This document shows, piece after piece, positions 25,794-35,090 of a stretch of 64,000 nucleotides of DNA. Under the pieces are notes generated by a model that saw nothing but the letters and a program-made list of their open reading frames with translations, was not told the DNA's origin and made no database searches. The stretch is from JAGDZR01 sp049115695 (GTDB taxonomy: Bacteria > Bacteroidota > Bacteroidia > Cytophagales > Cyclobacteriaceae). A program made the translations under genes and the position numbers. Each line of letters opens with the position of its first letter. Position 1 is the first letter of the stretch. The stretch is taken from contig JAGDZR010000001.1 of assembly GCA_049115695.1 (NCBI GenBank), positions 62,001-126,000 on the forward strand. The letters are read 5' to 3'.

Positions 25794-27428
25794 GTATTTA
25801 TTGATGATCTGCTGTGTAGAACTGTCATGAGATGATGCTGCACTTTTTTCCTGGATCTCTTTCAGTACTTTTCCTGCTAGTTGTTTACCAAGTTCAACTC
25901 CCCATTGATCGAAGCTAAAAATATTCCAAACAATACCCTGAACAAATATTTTATGTTCGTACATGGCAATTAGAGCGCCCAGATTGTAAGGATTGAGTTC
26001 ATTCATCAGTATGGTAGTAGTCGGCCTATTGCCTTCAAATACCTTAAAGGGAAGTATCGATGAAATTTCTTCATTCGATAAGCCTTGAGCTTGCAGTTCT
26101 TCCATGGCTTGTTCGCCTGATTTTCCCATCATGAGAGCTTCTGTCTGCGCTACAAAATTGGCGATTAGTTTCTCTTGATGATCAACTAGGTCATGTGCTG
26201 GCTTGGCGGCAGCTATAAAATCACAAGGAATCATTTTGGTCCCTTGATGTATCAGTTGATAAAACGCATGTTGACCATTCGTGCCGGGCTCACCCCATAT
26301 GATCGACCCTGTTTGGATATCAACTTTATTACCTGATCTGTCAACACATTTACCATTGCTCTCCATATCGCCCTGCTGAAGATACTTGGAGAAGTAGGCG
26401 AGAAGTTGATCATAAGGAAGAATCGCTTGAGATTCTGCTTGCCAGAAATTGTTATACCAAATACCAATCATCGCCATCATGAATGGAATATTTTGTGAAA
26501 ACTCGGTATTTCTGAAGTGATTGTCCATTGCTTCAGCGCCGTTGAGTAGTTTTTCGAAATGATCATATCCTACAGTGCACGCAATGCTTAGGCCAATTGC
26601 AGACCAAAGGCTGTATCGGCCACCCACCCAGTCCCAGAACTCAAACATATTGTTCGTGTCAATACCGAATTCGGCCACCTTAACTGCATTAGTTGACACT
26701 GCCACAAAGTGTTTACTAATGTGCTCAACTTCCTCGGCATGTACCAGGAACCAGTCTCGGGCGCTCATTGCATTGGTCATGGTTTCCTGTGTGGTAAAGG
26801 TTTTTGAGGCGATGATGAACAGGGTAGTTTCAGCGTCTACATCCTTGAGGATATTCAGTAAATGACTCGCATCTACATTTGATACAAAATGAGACTTGAT
26901 GCCTTTCTTCCAGAATGGTCTTAGTGACTCGCAAACCATATTGGGGCCCAAGTCAGAACCACCTATGCCAATGTTGACTATGTCCGTTATGGGCTTGTCA
27001 GTATAGCCCTTAAGCGACCCGTCATGTAGTCTGGAGGTAAAGTCTTTGATTTTGCTGAGAACAGCCTTTACATCAGGCATTACATCTTTGCCATCAACTT
27101 GGATTGGCTGGCCACTCAGGTTTCTGAGGGCGACATGCAGTACGGACCTGTCTTCTGTCTGATTGATCTTTTCACCAGTAAACATGGCTTCAATAGCCTG
27201 CTTAAGGCCGACTTGATCTGCAAGCTGCTGGAATAAGTCAACAGTGGTTTTGTCGATGTGATTTTTTGAGAAATCAATAAAAAAATTCTCAAATGTAAAG
27301 CTATGATCAATTGCTCTTTTTGAGTTTTTCTCAAAAAGTGATTGAAGCGTTTGTGCTTTCTTTTCCTTGAAGTGATTTTCTAAATCAGTCCAGGCGCTGG
27401 TTGAAGTTGGATTGATATTCGGTAACAT
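25779..27428 (-). CDS. pgi: Glucose-6-phosphate isomerase
   Basis: 549 residues, the long Pgi form. Signature segments: VNIGIGGSDLGPNM, SNVDASHLLNIL, FIIASKTFTTQETMTNA, EFWDWVGGRYSLWSAIGLS, ESNGKCVDRSG and GTNGQHAFYQLIHQG, and the C-terminal WGVELGKQLA. It interconverts glucose 6-phosphate and fructose 6-phosphate. Together with the phosphoglucomutase at 28594 it links glycolysis and glucose 1-phosphate. Confidence 0.98.
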   Translation of the reverse strand: MLPNINPTSTSAWTDLENHFKEKKAQTLQSLFEKNSKRAIDHSFTFENFFIDFSKNHIDKTTVDLFQQLADQVGLKQAIEAMFTGEKINQTEDRSVLHVALRNLSGQPIQVDGKDVMPDVKAVLSKIKDFTSRLHDGSLKGYTDKPITDIVNIGIGGSDLGPNMVCESLRPFWKKGIKSHFVSNVDASHLLNILKDVDAETTLFIIASKTFTTQETMTNAMSARDWFLVHAEEVEHISKHFVAVSTNAVKVAEFGIDTNNMFEFWDWVGGRYSLWSAIGLSIACTVGYDHFEKLLNGAEAMDNHFRNTEFSQNIPFMMAMIGIWYNNFWQAESQAILPYDQLLAYFSKYLQQGDMESNGKCVDRSGNKVDIQTGSIIWGEPGTNGQHAFYQLIHQGTKMIPCDFIAAAKPAHDLVDHQEKLIANFVAQTEALMMGKSGEQAMEELQAQGLSNEEISSILPFKVFEGNRPTTTILMNELNPYNLGALIAMYEHKIFVQGIVWNIFSFDQWGVELGKQLAGKVLKEIQEKSAASSHDSSTQQIINKYLALR

Positions 27429-27482
27429 CTATTTTCAAAATAAGACGCAAACATCCAACGGAATTATTTAATGTGCAACTCT

Positions 27483-28469
27483 CTACATCCTTACTAGTAG
27501 ATAGTACATATATGCACAGAAGCCTACTAAGTATAAAGCACCCTCTGCACGGTCTAATTTGTACTTATTGAGGGTAAACATGAAAATAAAAAGAAGGAAC
27601 GTTCCGAGCATCACCAGATATAGATCAACATTTAAAGAAGGGTTGAAATTCAAGGGAGCATGTACTACCGAAGTAACACCTAAAACGAGCAGTAAATTGA
27701 AAATATTGGAACCAACTATGTTCCCAACTGCTAAATCTGATTTCTTATGGAAGGCTGCCACAGCCGATGTGGCTAGTTCTGGCAATGACGTTCCTGCAGC
27801 CAATATGGTCAACCCTATCAATTTTTGACTTACATGAAACTTTTCAGCAATAGATACTGCATTTTCAACAATCAATTGTCCGCCAAAAACCAATCCTGAA
27901 ATACCCAGCACAATCATGATAGTTGTCTTCACGCTTCCGAACATGACAATATCTTCTTGTTCTTCTTCATCCGGATTTCTTTGAAGGTTTAAGAAGATAT
28001 AGAAAAGGAACAAGGAGAACATTACCAACAAAATGATTCCGTCGACAACATTCAATTGATTGTTTTCTGCATCGAAAAACAATACATCATTCACCAGAAT
28101 GAAAAATATGAATGTCGCCAATAGGGAATAAGGTATTTCTTTCCAGAGCGCATTCTTCTGAACAGTCAATGGGTATATGATACTTGAGACCCCCAATATC
28201 AAAAAGATGTTGAAGATATTGGATCCGATGATGTTACCGAATACCACATCATTTCCACCTCCTTCAGCAGAAACTTCAGTTCCAGCAATCAGGTTTACCA
28301 CCAGCTCAGGAGCTGAGGTTCCCATAGCAACAACTGTGAGTCCAATAGCAATGTCAGATACGTTAAATCGTTTGGCTAATGAGGACGCCCCGTTGACCAG
28401 AAAATCGGCTCCTTTAATAAGCAGCACGAATCCGACCATGACGAGTAGTATATTAAGTAGTACTTCCAA
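27483..28469 (-). CDS. Calcium/sodium antiporter (CaCA family, YrbG-like)
   Basis: 328 residues with about ten membrane helices and the duplicated alpha repeats of cation/calcium exchangers: VAMGTSAPELVVN in the first half and LAAGTSLPELATS in the second, each followed by GNIIGSNIFN or GNIVGSNIFN. It moves Ca2+ out in exchange for Na+ or H+ across the inner membrane. The start is TTG at 28469; the next in-frame ATG would cut into the first helix. An acidic loop (NPDEEEQEDI) separates the two halves. Confidence 0.93.
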   Translation of the reverse strand: MEVLLNILLVMVGFVLLIKGADFLVNGASSLAKRFNVSDIAIGLTVVAMGTSAPELVVNLIAGTEVSAEGGGNDVVFGNIIGSNIFNIFLILGVSSIIYPLTVQKNALWKEIPYSLLATFIFFILVNDVLFFDAENNQLNVVDGIILLVMFSLFLFYIFLNLQRNPDEEEQEDIVMFGSVKTTIMIVLGISGLVFGGQLIVENAVSIAEKFHVSQKLIGLTILAAGTSLPELATSAVAAFHKKSDLAVGNIVGSNIFNLLLVLGVTSVVHAPLNFNPSLNVDLYLVMLGTFLLFIFMFTLNKYKLDRAEGALYLVGFCAYMYYLLVRM

Positions 28470-28593
28470 TTTTCTTTATTTAGGTGACTTGATGGAAATA
28501 TCAATATTTATAGATCGCATTGTCTAAAATCACGGCAAATTAAGCATTAACTGAAATATTTTGACAATTTTTTCATTGATTTTGACGAAATCA

Positions 28594-30309
28594 TCATTTT
28601 TCTAGATCAATGCTCAAAATATCTATCTTTTTGCCTAGCTCCTCTACAAGTCTAAAGTAGTCAGTTTTATTATCTAAAGGTGTATTAACGGAAAAATAAA
28701 ACTTGATTTTCGGTTCTGTACCTGAAGGCCTTACAGAAATTTTAGATTCGTTTTCTGTGATAAATTGTAAAACATTGGACTTTGGGAGATCAATAGGGCT
28801 TGATTGACCATTTGATAAGTCAGTTATTGTTGACTGTTGATAGTCAATCAGGGAAATAACTTTTTCTCCGCCAAGGTGGGCCGGAGGCGTAGTTCTGAAG
28901 TTCTTCATCATCTGCTGTATTTCCTCGGCACCCTTCATTCCTTTTTTAGTCATAGATTTGAGACCCTCAATGTACAATCCGTACTTTTCGCTTACTTCAA
29001 CTAGTAATTCAAAAACTGATTTGCCATTTGATTTTGCCCAGGCTGCCATTTCAGCGATCATTGCACACGACATGATTGCATCCTTGTCCCGCACTTTATC
29101 ACCTACCAGATAGCCATAACTTTCTTCACCACCTCCGATGAACGTTTCCTGGCCCTCCAAATCTTTTATTACCTCAGCAATGTATTTGAACCCGGTTAAG
29201 GTGTCATAAGACTTGACCTTAAATGAATCAGCAATTTTCTTTATCAATTCGGAAGTAACAATGGTTTTAACAATGTATTCCTTTCCAGTTAGTTTACCAT
29301 TCTCTTTCCATTGACTCAATAGATAGTAGATCAGCAGTGAACCAGTTTGATTGCCATTAAGTAATTGAAAATCTCCATCTAAGTTTTTTACTGCAATACC
29401 CACACGATCAGAATCTGGGTCTGTGGCCATAACCAGCTCAGCATGTTCATTTTTAGCCTGATTGAGTGCTAATGTCAGTGCTTCGGCTTCTTCGGGATTA
29501 GGATAAACGACTGTGGGGAAGTTACCATCAGGTTCAGCTTGAGCCTCTACAACTGATACATTGGTAAATCCAAATTTCTCAAGAACAGGCGGAACCAGTG
29601 TAATGCCTGTACCATGGATGGACGAAAACACTATACCCATATCATGGTTTTGTGCAATGGAAGCAGGAGACAAGCTCAAAGATTTGATCATGTCTAAATA
29701 TTTGTTGTCCATTTCTTCACCAAGCGAATGAATAAGTGACTCATTTCGGTCAAACTGAACTTCATCTATCGAGGTGATTGCCTTTACTTTTTCAATTACA
29801 TTCTTATCATGAGGAGGGACTAGTTGTGCGCCATCATCCCAATAAGCCTTATAGCCGTTATACTCTTTTGGGTTGTGAGAGGCGGTAAGCACAACACCAC
29901 CCTTGCACCCAAGCTCTCGGATGGCAAATGATAATTCTGGAGTAGGCCTTAATTCATCAAAAAGATAGACTTCTATGCCATTGGCAGAAAACACATCAGC
30001 GGTGGTCTCTGCAAAAAGTCTGCTGTTATTTCGACTATCATGTGCAATGGCTACTTTAATGACGCCATCAAATGATTCTTTGAGATAATTACACAATCCT
30101 TGAGTAGCCATTCCCACGGTGTATTTGTTGATTCTATTAGAACCAACACCCATAACACCCCTTAGGCCGCCTGTGCCGAACTCAAGATCCTTGTAAAAGG
30201 CATCCGTAAATTCAGTTTCGTTATTTCGAAGTTCTTCAATAGTATTTTTTGATTCCTGATCAACTTTGGACGAATCCAACCACGATTGTGCTTTCTCTTC
30301 AACAGTCAT
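28594..30309 (-). CDS. Phosphoglucomutase/phosphomannomutase family (phospho-sugar mutase)
   Basis: 571 residues in the four-domain alpha-D-phosphohexomutase layout: GTGGLRGVMG near the N-terminus, the phosphoserine loop LTASHNPKEYNGYK with Ser144, the magnesium loop ATDPDSDRVGIAV, the sugar-binding GGGEESYGYLVGD, and the phosphate-binding RPSGTEPKIKFY. It interconverts hexose 1- and 6-phosphates in the cytoplasm. Glucose is the most likely sugar given the family branch, and pgi is close by. The leader between this start and the divergent 30453 gene contains a repeated 11-base motif (see repeat). Confidence 0.95.
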   Translation of the reverse strand: MTVEEKAQSWLDSSKVDQESKNTIEELRNNETEFTDAFYKDLEFGTGGLRGVMGVGSNRINKYTVGMATQGLCNYLKESFDGVIKVAIAHDSRNNSRLFAETTADVFSANGIEVYLFDELRPTPELSFAIRELGCKGGVVLTASHNPKEYNGYKAYWDDGAQLVPPHDKNVIEKVKAITSIDEVQFDRNESLIHSLGEEMDNKYLDMIKSLSLSPASIAQNHDMGIVFSSIHGTGITLVPPVLEKFGFTNVSVVEAQAEPDGNFPTVVYPNPEEAEALTLALNQAKNEHAELVMATDPDSDRVGIAVKNLDGDFQLLNGNQTGSLLIYYLLSQWKENGKLTGKEYIVKTIVTSELIKKIADSFKVKSYDTLTGFKYIAEVIKDLEGQETFIGGGEESYGYLVGDKVRDKDAIMSCAMIAEMAAWAKSNGKSVFELLVEVSEKYGLYIEGLKSMTKKGMKGAEEIQQMMKNFRTTPPAHLGGEKVISLIDYQQSTITDLSNGQSSPIDLPKSNVLQFITENESKISVRPSGTEPKIKFYFSVNTPLDNKTDYFRLVEELGKKIDILSIDLEK

Positions 30310-30317
30310 TATTCAGT

Positions 30318-30418
30318 GTAATTTTTGCGAAATTATCAGTTTGTAAGTCTTTTTTATCTTTTCAAATAATATAATTTCTCTTTCTGCATTTAAATATTGC
30401 GAAAATTGTAATTTTTGC
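30318..30418. repeat. Pair of direct repeats GTAATTTTTGC, 90 bases apart
   Basis: The 11-base word occurs at 30318-30328 and 30408-30418, bracketing the divergent control region of the phosphoglucomutase and the unknown gene at 30453. The second copy also forms an imperfect inverted repeat with GCGAAAATT just before it. This might mark a regulator site or arise by chance in AT-rich DNA. Confidence 0.3.
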
Positions 30419-30452
30419 ACCGTTGCAAAATTTTCCAATTGAGAATTTCGGT

Positions 30453-30881
30453 ATGAATATAGAAAAACTGAATAATGCTTTTGTAGCAATTGTTGAAAAG
30501 AAAGCGGAATTGAAAAATATTCCAATAACGGATTCTTCCCGTGGACCTCAAGAACTTACTTTAATGGAAATGGAAAATATGTTCATGAGGGAGTATGGCG
30601 CTTTTATTGAAGAGGCCCTATTTAACGTACATGATGAATATTGTCCGGACAATGACGTTCTTTTACCAGTCGCCTATTTTGCATCTGACTATTTGAAAAA
30701 AGGTATTGAGGGTGCTCATCAGTATGACGTTAGCAATGAGGAAGGAATTCTTGTTCAGGCAGATGATTTTCCTGGAGTTGAAGCCCGGTTGGTTTTATGT
30801 CCAAATCCTACAAGGCTTATTTTACAAGGAAAAAAGGAAATGTTCAGAGAAATAGTGTGGGTAGCCCGAGAGGTGGCTTAA
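30453..30881 (+). CDS. Small protein of unknown function
   Basis: 142 residues from ATG 30453; I do not recognise the family. It is mostly helical in character, with an N-terminal LNNAFVAIVEKKAELKN, a middle MENMFMREYGAFIEEALFNVHDEYCPDN and a C-terminal strand-like ARLVLCPNPTRLILQ. There is no signal peptide or membrane segment, so it is probably cytoplasmic. It is divergent from the phosphoglucomutase gene and its last 4 bases overlap convergent trpS. An earlier in-frame TTG at 30423 is possible but less likely. Confidence 0.7.
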   Translation: MNIEKLNNAFVAIVEKKAELKNIPITDSSRGPQELTLMEMENMFMREYGAFIEEALFNVHDEYCPDNDVLLPVAYFASDYLKKGIEGAHQYDVSNEEGILVQADDFPGVEARLVLCPNPTRLILQGKKEMFREIVWVAREVA

Positions 30882-31846
30882 AAACCAATTCGTTCTCTTA
30901 CACGATTCAAAACTTCCATCGCAATTTTTGTGGCACGTGTTTCTCCGGCTTCCAACAGCTCCTCAATGACCTCTGGATGACTCATTAATTCTTCATATTT
31001 AGCTCTTTCAACGCTGAAATTGTCTCGAATGAGTTCAAATAAAGCTTGTTTGGCATGCCCATAGCCATAGTTACCTCCCAAGTAGTTTTTTCTCATTTCC
31101 TCAACCTGGCTTTCGCTGGCTAAAAGCTTATAGATTGCAAATACATTGCATGTATTCGGATCTTTGGGCTCCTCAAGGGGTGTACTATCAGTCACAATTT
31201 GCATGACATTTTTCCTGAGCTTCTTATCAGTTTGGAAGATGTCAATGATATTCCCGTATGATTTGCTCATTTTTTGTCCATCTGTACCAGGAATGGTCAT
31301 GACCTCATCATCAATTTTCGCATCGGGGAGTACAAATGTTTCACCATAGCTATGATTAAAACTGGATGCTATGTCTCGTGTCATTTCGAGGTGTTGCCTT
31401 TGATCCTTACCAACAGGTACGACATTGGCATCATATAACAGTATGTCTGATGCCATTAATACTGGATAAGTAAACAATCCGGCATTGACATCTGAAAGTC
31501 GGTCGGCCTTATCCTTGAAGGAATGTGCGTTTGCGAGCATAGGGAACGGAGTATAACAGTTCAGATACCAGCTCAGCTCGCAGACCAATGGAATCTTACT
31601 TTGTCTGTAGAACAGGTTCTTCTCTGTATCAAACCCACAAGCAATCCAGGCGGCAGCCACGGCCAAAGTGTTTTCTTTACGAAGAGAGGCATCTTTGATC
31701 GTAGTAAGAGAGTGCAAGTCTGCGATGAAAAAGAAGGATTCATTTTTCTCACTTTTACTCAACTCAATTGCCGGAAGAATAGCTCCTAATAAGTTACCTA
31801 AATGTGGTTTTCCTGAGCTCTGAATGCCTGTTAAAATCCTTGCCAT
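30878..31846 (-). CDS. trpS: Tryptophanyl-tRNA synthetase
   Basis: 322 residues from ATG 31846, which gives the standard start MARILTGIQSSGKPHLGN, including the class I HIGH-type motif PHLG. The KMSKS loop is present as QKMSKSYGN, with GKDQRQHLEMTRDIA in between. It charges tRNA-Trp. An ATG 18 bases further upstream would add an unusual extension (MRKFYS) and was not chosen. Confidence 0.97.
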   Translation of the reverse strand: MARILTGIQSSGKPHLGNLLGAILPAIELSKSEKNESFFFIADLHSLTTIKDASLRKENTLAVAAAWIACGFDTEKNLFYRQSKIPLVCELSWYLNCYTPFPMLANAHSFKDKADRLSDVNAGLFTYPVLMASDILLYDANVVPVGKDQRQHLEMTRDIASSFNHSYGETFVLPDAKIDDEVMTIPGTDGQKMSKSYGNIIDIFQTDKKLRKNVMQIVTDSTPLEEPKDPNTCNVFAIYKLLASESQVEEMRKNYLGGNYGYGHAKQALFELIRDNFSVERAKYEELMSHPEVIEELLEAGETRATKIAMEVLNRVRERIGF

Positions 31847-31861
31847 GCTGTAAAATTTTCG

Positions 31862-31869
31862 CAAACCTA
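31862..31869 (-). promoter_or_regulatory. Candidate -7 element for trpS
   Basis: TAGGTTTG on the minus strand (TAnnTTTG) ends 15 bases before the trpS ATG, predicting a leader of about 10 bases. No good -33 element is visible at the expected distance. Confidence 0.3.
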
Positions 31870-31984
31870 ATCCAATTCATCAATAAACTATTCCTGATAG
31901 TTCAAGTGAATAGGAGAGTAGGTGAAATGAATAGTAACTTTGTTGGAAAATTGAAAATATCCAAATTGGATACCAAGTGATGTT

Positions 31985-31992
31985 TAGCTTTG
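31985..31992 (+). promoter_or_regulatory. Candidate -7 element for the DUF1573 gene
   Basis: TAGCTTTG (TAnnTTTG) lies 15 bases before the ATG at 32008. A TTG at 31966-31968 is 16 bases upstream, shorter than the usual spacer. Confidence 0.3.
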
Positions 31993-32007
31993 AGTGAATT
32001 TTGAATT

Positions 32008-33072
32008 ATGAGAATACAATTCATATTGATATTTCTATTTGCCGTTGGTGCAAGCTTTGCACAGGGTATTGCCACTTTCGAGAAGTCATCCCATGACTTT
32101 GGAACGATAGATGAAATTGATGGTGCCGCTGAATATTCCTTTGAATTTACTAACACAGGAACTGATTCTGTAAAAATCACTTATGCCAAGGCGTCATGCG
32201 GCTGCACAACGCCTAGTTGGACTAAAGAATTTGTAGGGCCAGGCGAGAAGGGATACCTCAAGGCCAGATACAATACTCGAAATAGGCCAGGGGCATTTCA
32301 TAAGTCTATCAGTCTTCGTTTTTCAAATGGGAAATCTAAAACGCTGTATATCAATGGCAAAGTGAATCCCAAACCAAAGACGATCGAACAGAAATTACCT
32401 GCTGAACTTGGAAGTTTACGCATGAAGCACAAATCATTCAATATGGGCCAGGTCACAACAGAAAAGGCGGTTACCAAGGAATTTGATGTTTACAATTCCA
32501 GTGATAGTAATATCGTATTTCTTAAGGAAGAATTTCAGGTTCCCGAATTCGTGCAGTTAGAATTGAACTTCGATACATTGGCCTCCAAAAAGCAGGGAAA
32601 GATAAAGGTGACATATGATGCAGTCGCAAAGGCTGATTGGGGATATGTTACGGACCGCATTACGCTTGTGACAAATGATACGAAAGGTCAAAATAAGGAT
32701 TTACAAGTGATTGCTGCTATCCAGGAATATTTTTCAGAACAATCCGCTGAGGAATTGGAAAAAGCACCGAGTCTGATGTTTGACAAATCCATCCATAACT
32801 TTGGGAAATTTACAACTGGTGTATCAAAAGAAACTGTTTTTGTATTGACAAATAACGGACAATCACCACTTAACATAAGAGCAATAAAATCTAACTGCCC
32901 TTGCATTGATATTGAATATAAAAACAAAGACATCAAGCCTGGTAAGAGTGTCGAAATGAAGGTGACTTTTGATCCGACGAATAGAAAGGGAAGGCAGTAT
33001 AAGACCGTGACGGTCTTCACCAATGATCCTGCGAAACCAACTCAGGTTATTTCTATTAATGGGGAGATATAA
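32008..33072 (+). CDS. Secreted DUF1573 repeat protein
   Basis: 354 residues with a signal peptide (MRIQFILIFLFAVGASFAQG). At least two DUF1573 immunoglobulin-like domains are seen: SHDFGTIDEIDG followed by ITYAKASCGCTTPSW (about 25-120), and IHNFGKFTTG followed by IRAIKSNCPCIDIEY (about 250-350). A related middle domain (about 130-235) lacks the Cys pair. The CGC and CPC Cys pairs are a family hallmark. These proteins are common in Bacteroidota; their function is unknown, with an envelope location expected. A strong bidirectional terminator follows at once. Confidence 0.88.
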   Translation: MRIQFILIFLFAVGASFAQGIATFEKSSHDFGTIDEIDGAAEYSFEFTNTGTDSVKITYAKASCGCTTPSWTKEFVGPGEKGYLKARYNTRNRPGAFHKSISLRFSNGKSKTLYINGKVNPKPKTIEQKLPAELGSLRMKHKSFNMGQVTTEKAVTKEFDVYNSSDSNIVFLKEEFQVPEFVQLELNFDTLASKKQGKIKVTYDAVAKADWGYVTDRITLVTNDTKGQNKDLQVIAAIQEYFSEQSAEELEKAPSLMFDKSIHNFGKFTTGVSKETVFVLTNNGQSPLNIRAIKSNCPCIDIEYKNKDIKPGKSVEMKVTFDPTNRKGRQYKTVTVFTNDPAKPTQVISINGEI

Positions 33073-33106
33073 AAAAACACTCTCAATTTAGAACCAAGAG
33101 TGTTTT
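33071..33106. terminator. Bidirectional intrinsic terminator
   Basis: AAAACACTCT at 33075-33084 and AGAGTGTTTT at 33097-33106 form a perfect 10-bp stem with a 12-base loop. The arms end in T-runs on both strands; the minus strand has seven T in a row (33071-33077). It lies exactly between the convergent DUF1573 and M1 peptidase genes and can serve both. Confidence 0.85.
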
Positions 33107-33125
33107 AAAAGATTTCTTTACGAAA

Positions 33126-34946
33126 TTATTCTCCGAATTTATTGTTCTTTCTATCTACGTCAGCCATTCGTTGACTTGAATCTATTTCTATAGAACTGAT
33201 CTCATCCAATGGAATGTCTACGGTGAACTCATATTCAGGATGGGTCCAATACCAATCTGGAAGCGTTTTTCTTGTCATGCCAGACTCATTTGCTTTCTCA
33301 CCCCTCATAATGCCCAAAGGAATATAGTAAGAGGATTGCGTGCCATCTTTTTTGGTGACCACTATATCAAGTGGCATTGGCATTTTGCCAATGCGCTTTA
33401 ATGAAACCATGGCTTGTTGACCTACACTAGTAACCGTGTCGATGGCATAATCAATTTGTTTGGTTGACTTAATCCAATAGTCATAGTACCAATCCAGTTC
33501 CATGCCTGATTCCTTTTCGGCGATTCTTACAAAATCATTAAGTTTTGGGTGTTTGAATTTCCACTCATTGAAATAGCGTTTTAGTACTCGATCTCTGTTG
33601 CTATCACCAATAATATAGCCCAGTTGAGAAATGCTCACTGATCCTTTTGAATAAGCAGACATGCCATAGGCAAAGTTGGTTTCAAATTGATCCGAATGAG
33701 TCGTTTGCGGTTCCTCTTTACCACTAGCAGCCAGCATATAGTAGCCACGATAGTTACCTGCATTCGCAAGGCCGTCACGGCCACCAAGAACATTAGCCAT
33801 TGTTCTTGAAGTCGCATAGGAAGTGTAGCCTTCATCCATCCATGATAAATAGCTCTCGTTAGTCGCTAGCACGCCCTGGTACCAACTATGTAATGCTTCA
33901 TGAACAGTAACCCCGAGTAAACTTGGAATGCTCCTATGACCTGTAATAAGTGTTGACATAGGGTATTCCATTCCTCCATCTCCTCCTTGTATCACCATGA
34001 ATACTGGATATGGATATTTTCCAAAATTGTCATTGAGGTATTCAAATGCTTTGGATGCTAGTTGAGGAAGTTGTTTCCAATTCTCCTCAAGGGTATCTGT
34101 CTGATAAAAAAAGTGTAGTTCAGGGCCATTAGGTACTTGTGCAGTTGTGTGCGTATAGTCCGGGTCAGCTGCCCACATGAAGTCGTGAACATTTTCAGCT
34201 TTAAACTGCCATGTCAATGTCTTCCCTTTTTGGCGCTTTATTTTGACACCTTCGGCTTCATATCCATAGCCAATTTCATTTGGATTTTGGAGAATACCTG
34301 ATGCTGCTACAACAAAATCCTTATCAATGGTAATGTTTACATTGTAATCGCCCCACGGTGCATAAAACTCTCTTGCTATGTAAGGATGCGCTTGCCAGCC
34401 TTGATGGTCATATTCGGCTAGTTTTGGGAACCACTGTGCCATGCTGTAGGATATACCTTCACTGTTATTACGGCCACTTCTTCGGATTTGTACCGGTACC
34501 TGAGAATTGAAATCCATTTCCAACATAGTTGTTGAATTTGGTGGAACAGGTGAAGCCAAATCCACTTCAACGACTGTTCCTTCGATCAAAAAATCCAGTA
34601 CTTGACCATTCTGAGTCAACTTATCAATTTTGTGATAACCTATTTCATTTTCTGATAAATGAAAAATCCTGTCTTTGACACGTCTGTCTGGGTCCGGCAG
34701 ATTTCGACTCCTTACATCCATCATACTGTTGGGTTGAAAGGCATTAAAGTACAGATGATAAAAGACCTTAGTCAGGGTATCGGGTGAGTTGTTATAATAC
34801 TTGATAGACTGACTGCCTGTGAATTGATGGTTATTGACATCAAAGTCGATATCCATATTGTACTCAACCCGCTGCTGCCAATAGCCATTTTGAGCTATGG
34901 AAGCCAACGCCGACAAACTGATGAATAAGACAAAAATAGTTCTCAT
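33126..34946 (-). CDS. Secreted M1-family metallopeptidase
   Basis: 606 residues from ATG 34946, which starts the signal peptide MRTIFVLFISLSALASIAQ. An N-terminal beta-saddle domain precedes the gluzincin core with the M1 exopeptidase motif GGMEYP and the zinc site HEALH (His349, Glu350, His353), with Glu372 18 residues later (WMDEGYTSYA). It should cleave amino-terminal residues or peptides in the periplasm or outside the cell. No T9SS tail is evident; the C-terminus is a basic Asn/Lys-rich sequence. In-frame codons upstream up to 35000 would spoil the signal peptide. Confidence 0.93.
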   Translation of the reverse strand: MRTIFVLFISLSALASIAQNGYWQQRVEYNMDIDFDVNNHQFTGSQSIKYYNNSPDTLTKVFYHLYFNAFQPNSMMDVRSRNLPDPDRRVKDRIFHLSENEIGYHKIDKLTQNGQVLDFLIEGTVVEVDLASPVPPNSTTMLEMDFNSQVPVQIRRSGRNNSEGISYSMAQWFPKLAEYDHQGWQAHPYIAREFYAPWGDYNVNITIDKDFVVAASGILQNPNEIGYGYEAEGVKIKRQKGKTLTWQFKAENVHDFMWAADPDYTHTTAQVPNGPELHFFYQTDTLEENWKQLPQLASKAFEYLNDNFGKYPYPVFMVIQGGDGGMEYPMSTLITGHRSIPSLLGVTVHEALHSWYQGVLATNESYLSWMDEGYTSYATSRTMANVLGGRDGLANAGNYRGYYMLAASGKEEPQTTHSDQFETNFAYGMSAYSKGSVSISQLGYIIGDSNRDRVLKRYFNEWKFKHPKLNDFVRIAEKESGMELDWYYDYWIKSTKQIDYAIDTVTSVGQQAMVSLKRIGKMPMPLDIVVTKKDGTQSSYYIPLGIMRGEKANESGMTRKTLPDWYWTHPEYEFTVDIPLDEISSIEIDSSQRMADVDRKNNKFGE

Positions 34947-35043
34947 TAAATACGTAGTTAAATAGAACAGCCAATCTGTGCAGAACGGCATCAAAAACAA
35001 AATGCCTTTCCTTTAATGGAAATTACGACCGACAGCCGGAAAT

Positions 35044-35067
35044 AAAAAAAGCCAACATTATGTCGGC
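35044..35067 (-). terminator. Intrinsic terminator after gyrB
   Basis: On the minus strand GCCGAC, loop ATAAT, GTTGGC (one G-T pair), then seven T at 35050-35044. It lies 24 bases past the gyrB stop and separates gyrB from the M1 peptidase gene. Confidence 0.8.
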
Positions 35068-35090
35068 CTTCTGCTTTCGATCAGTTTGAT

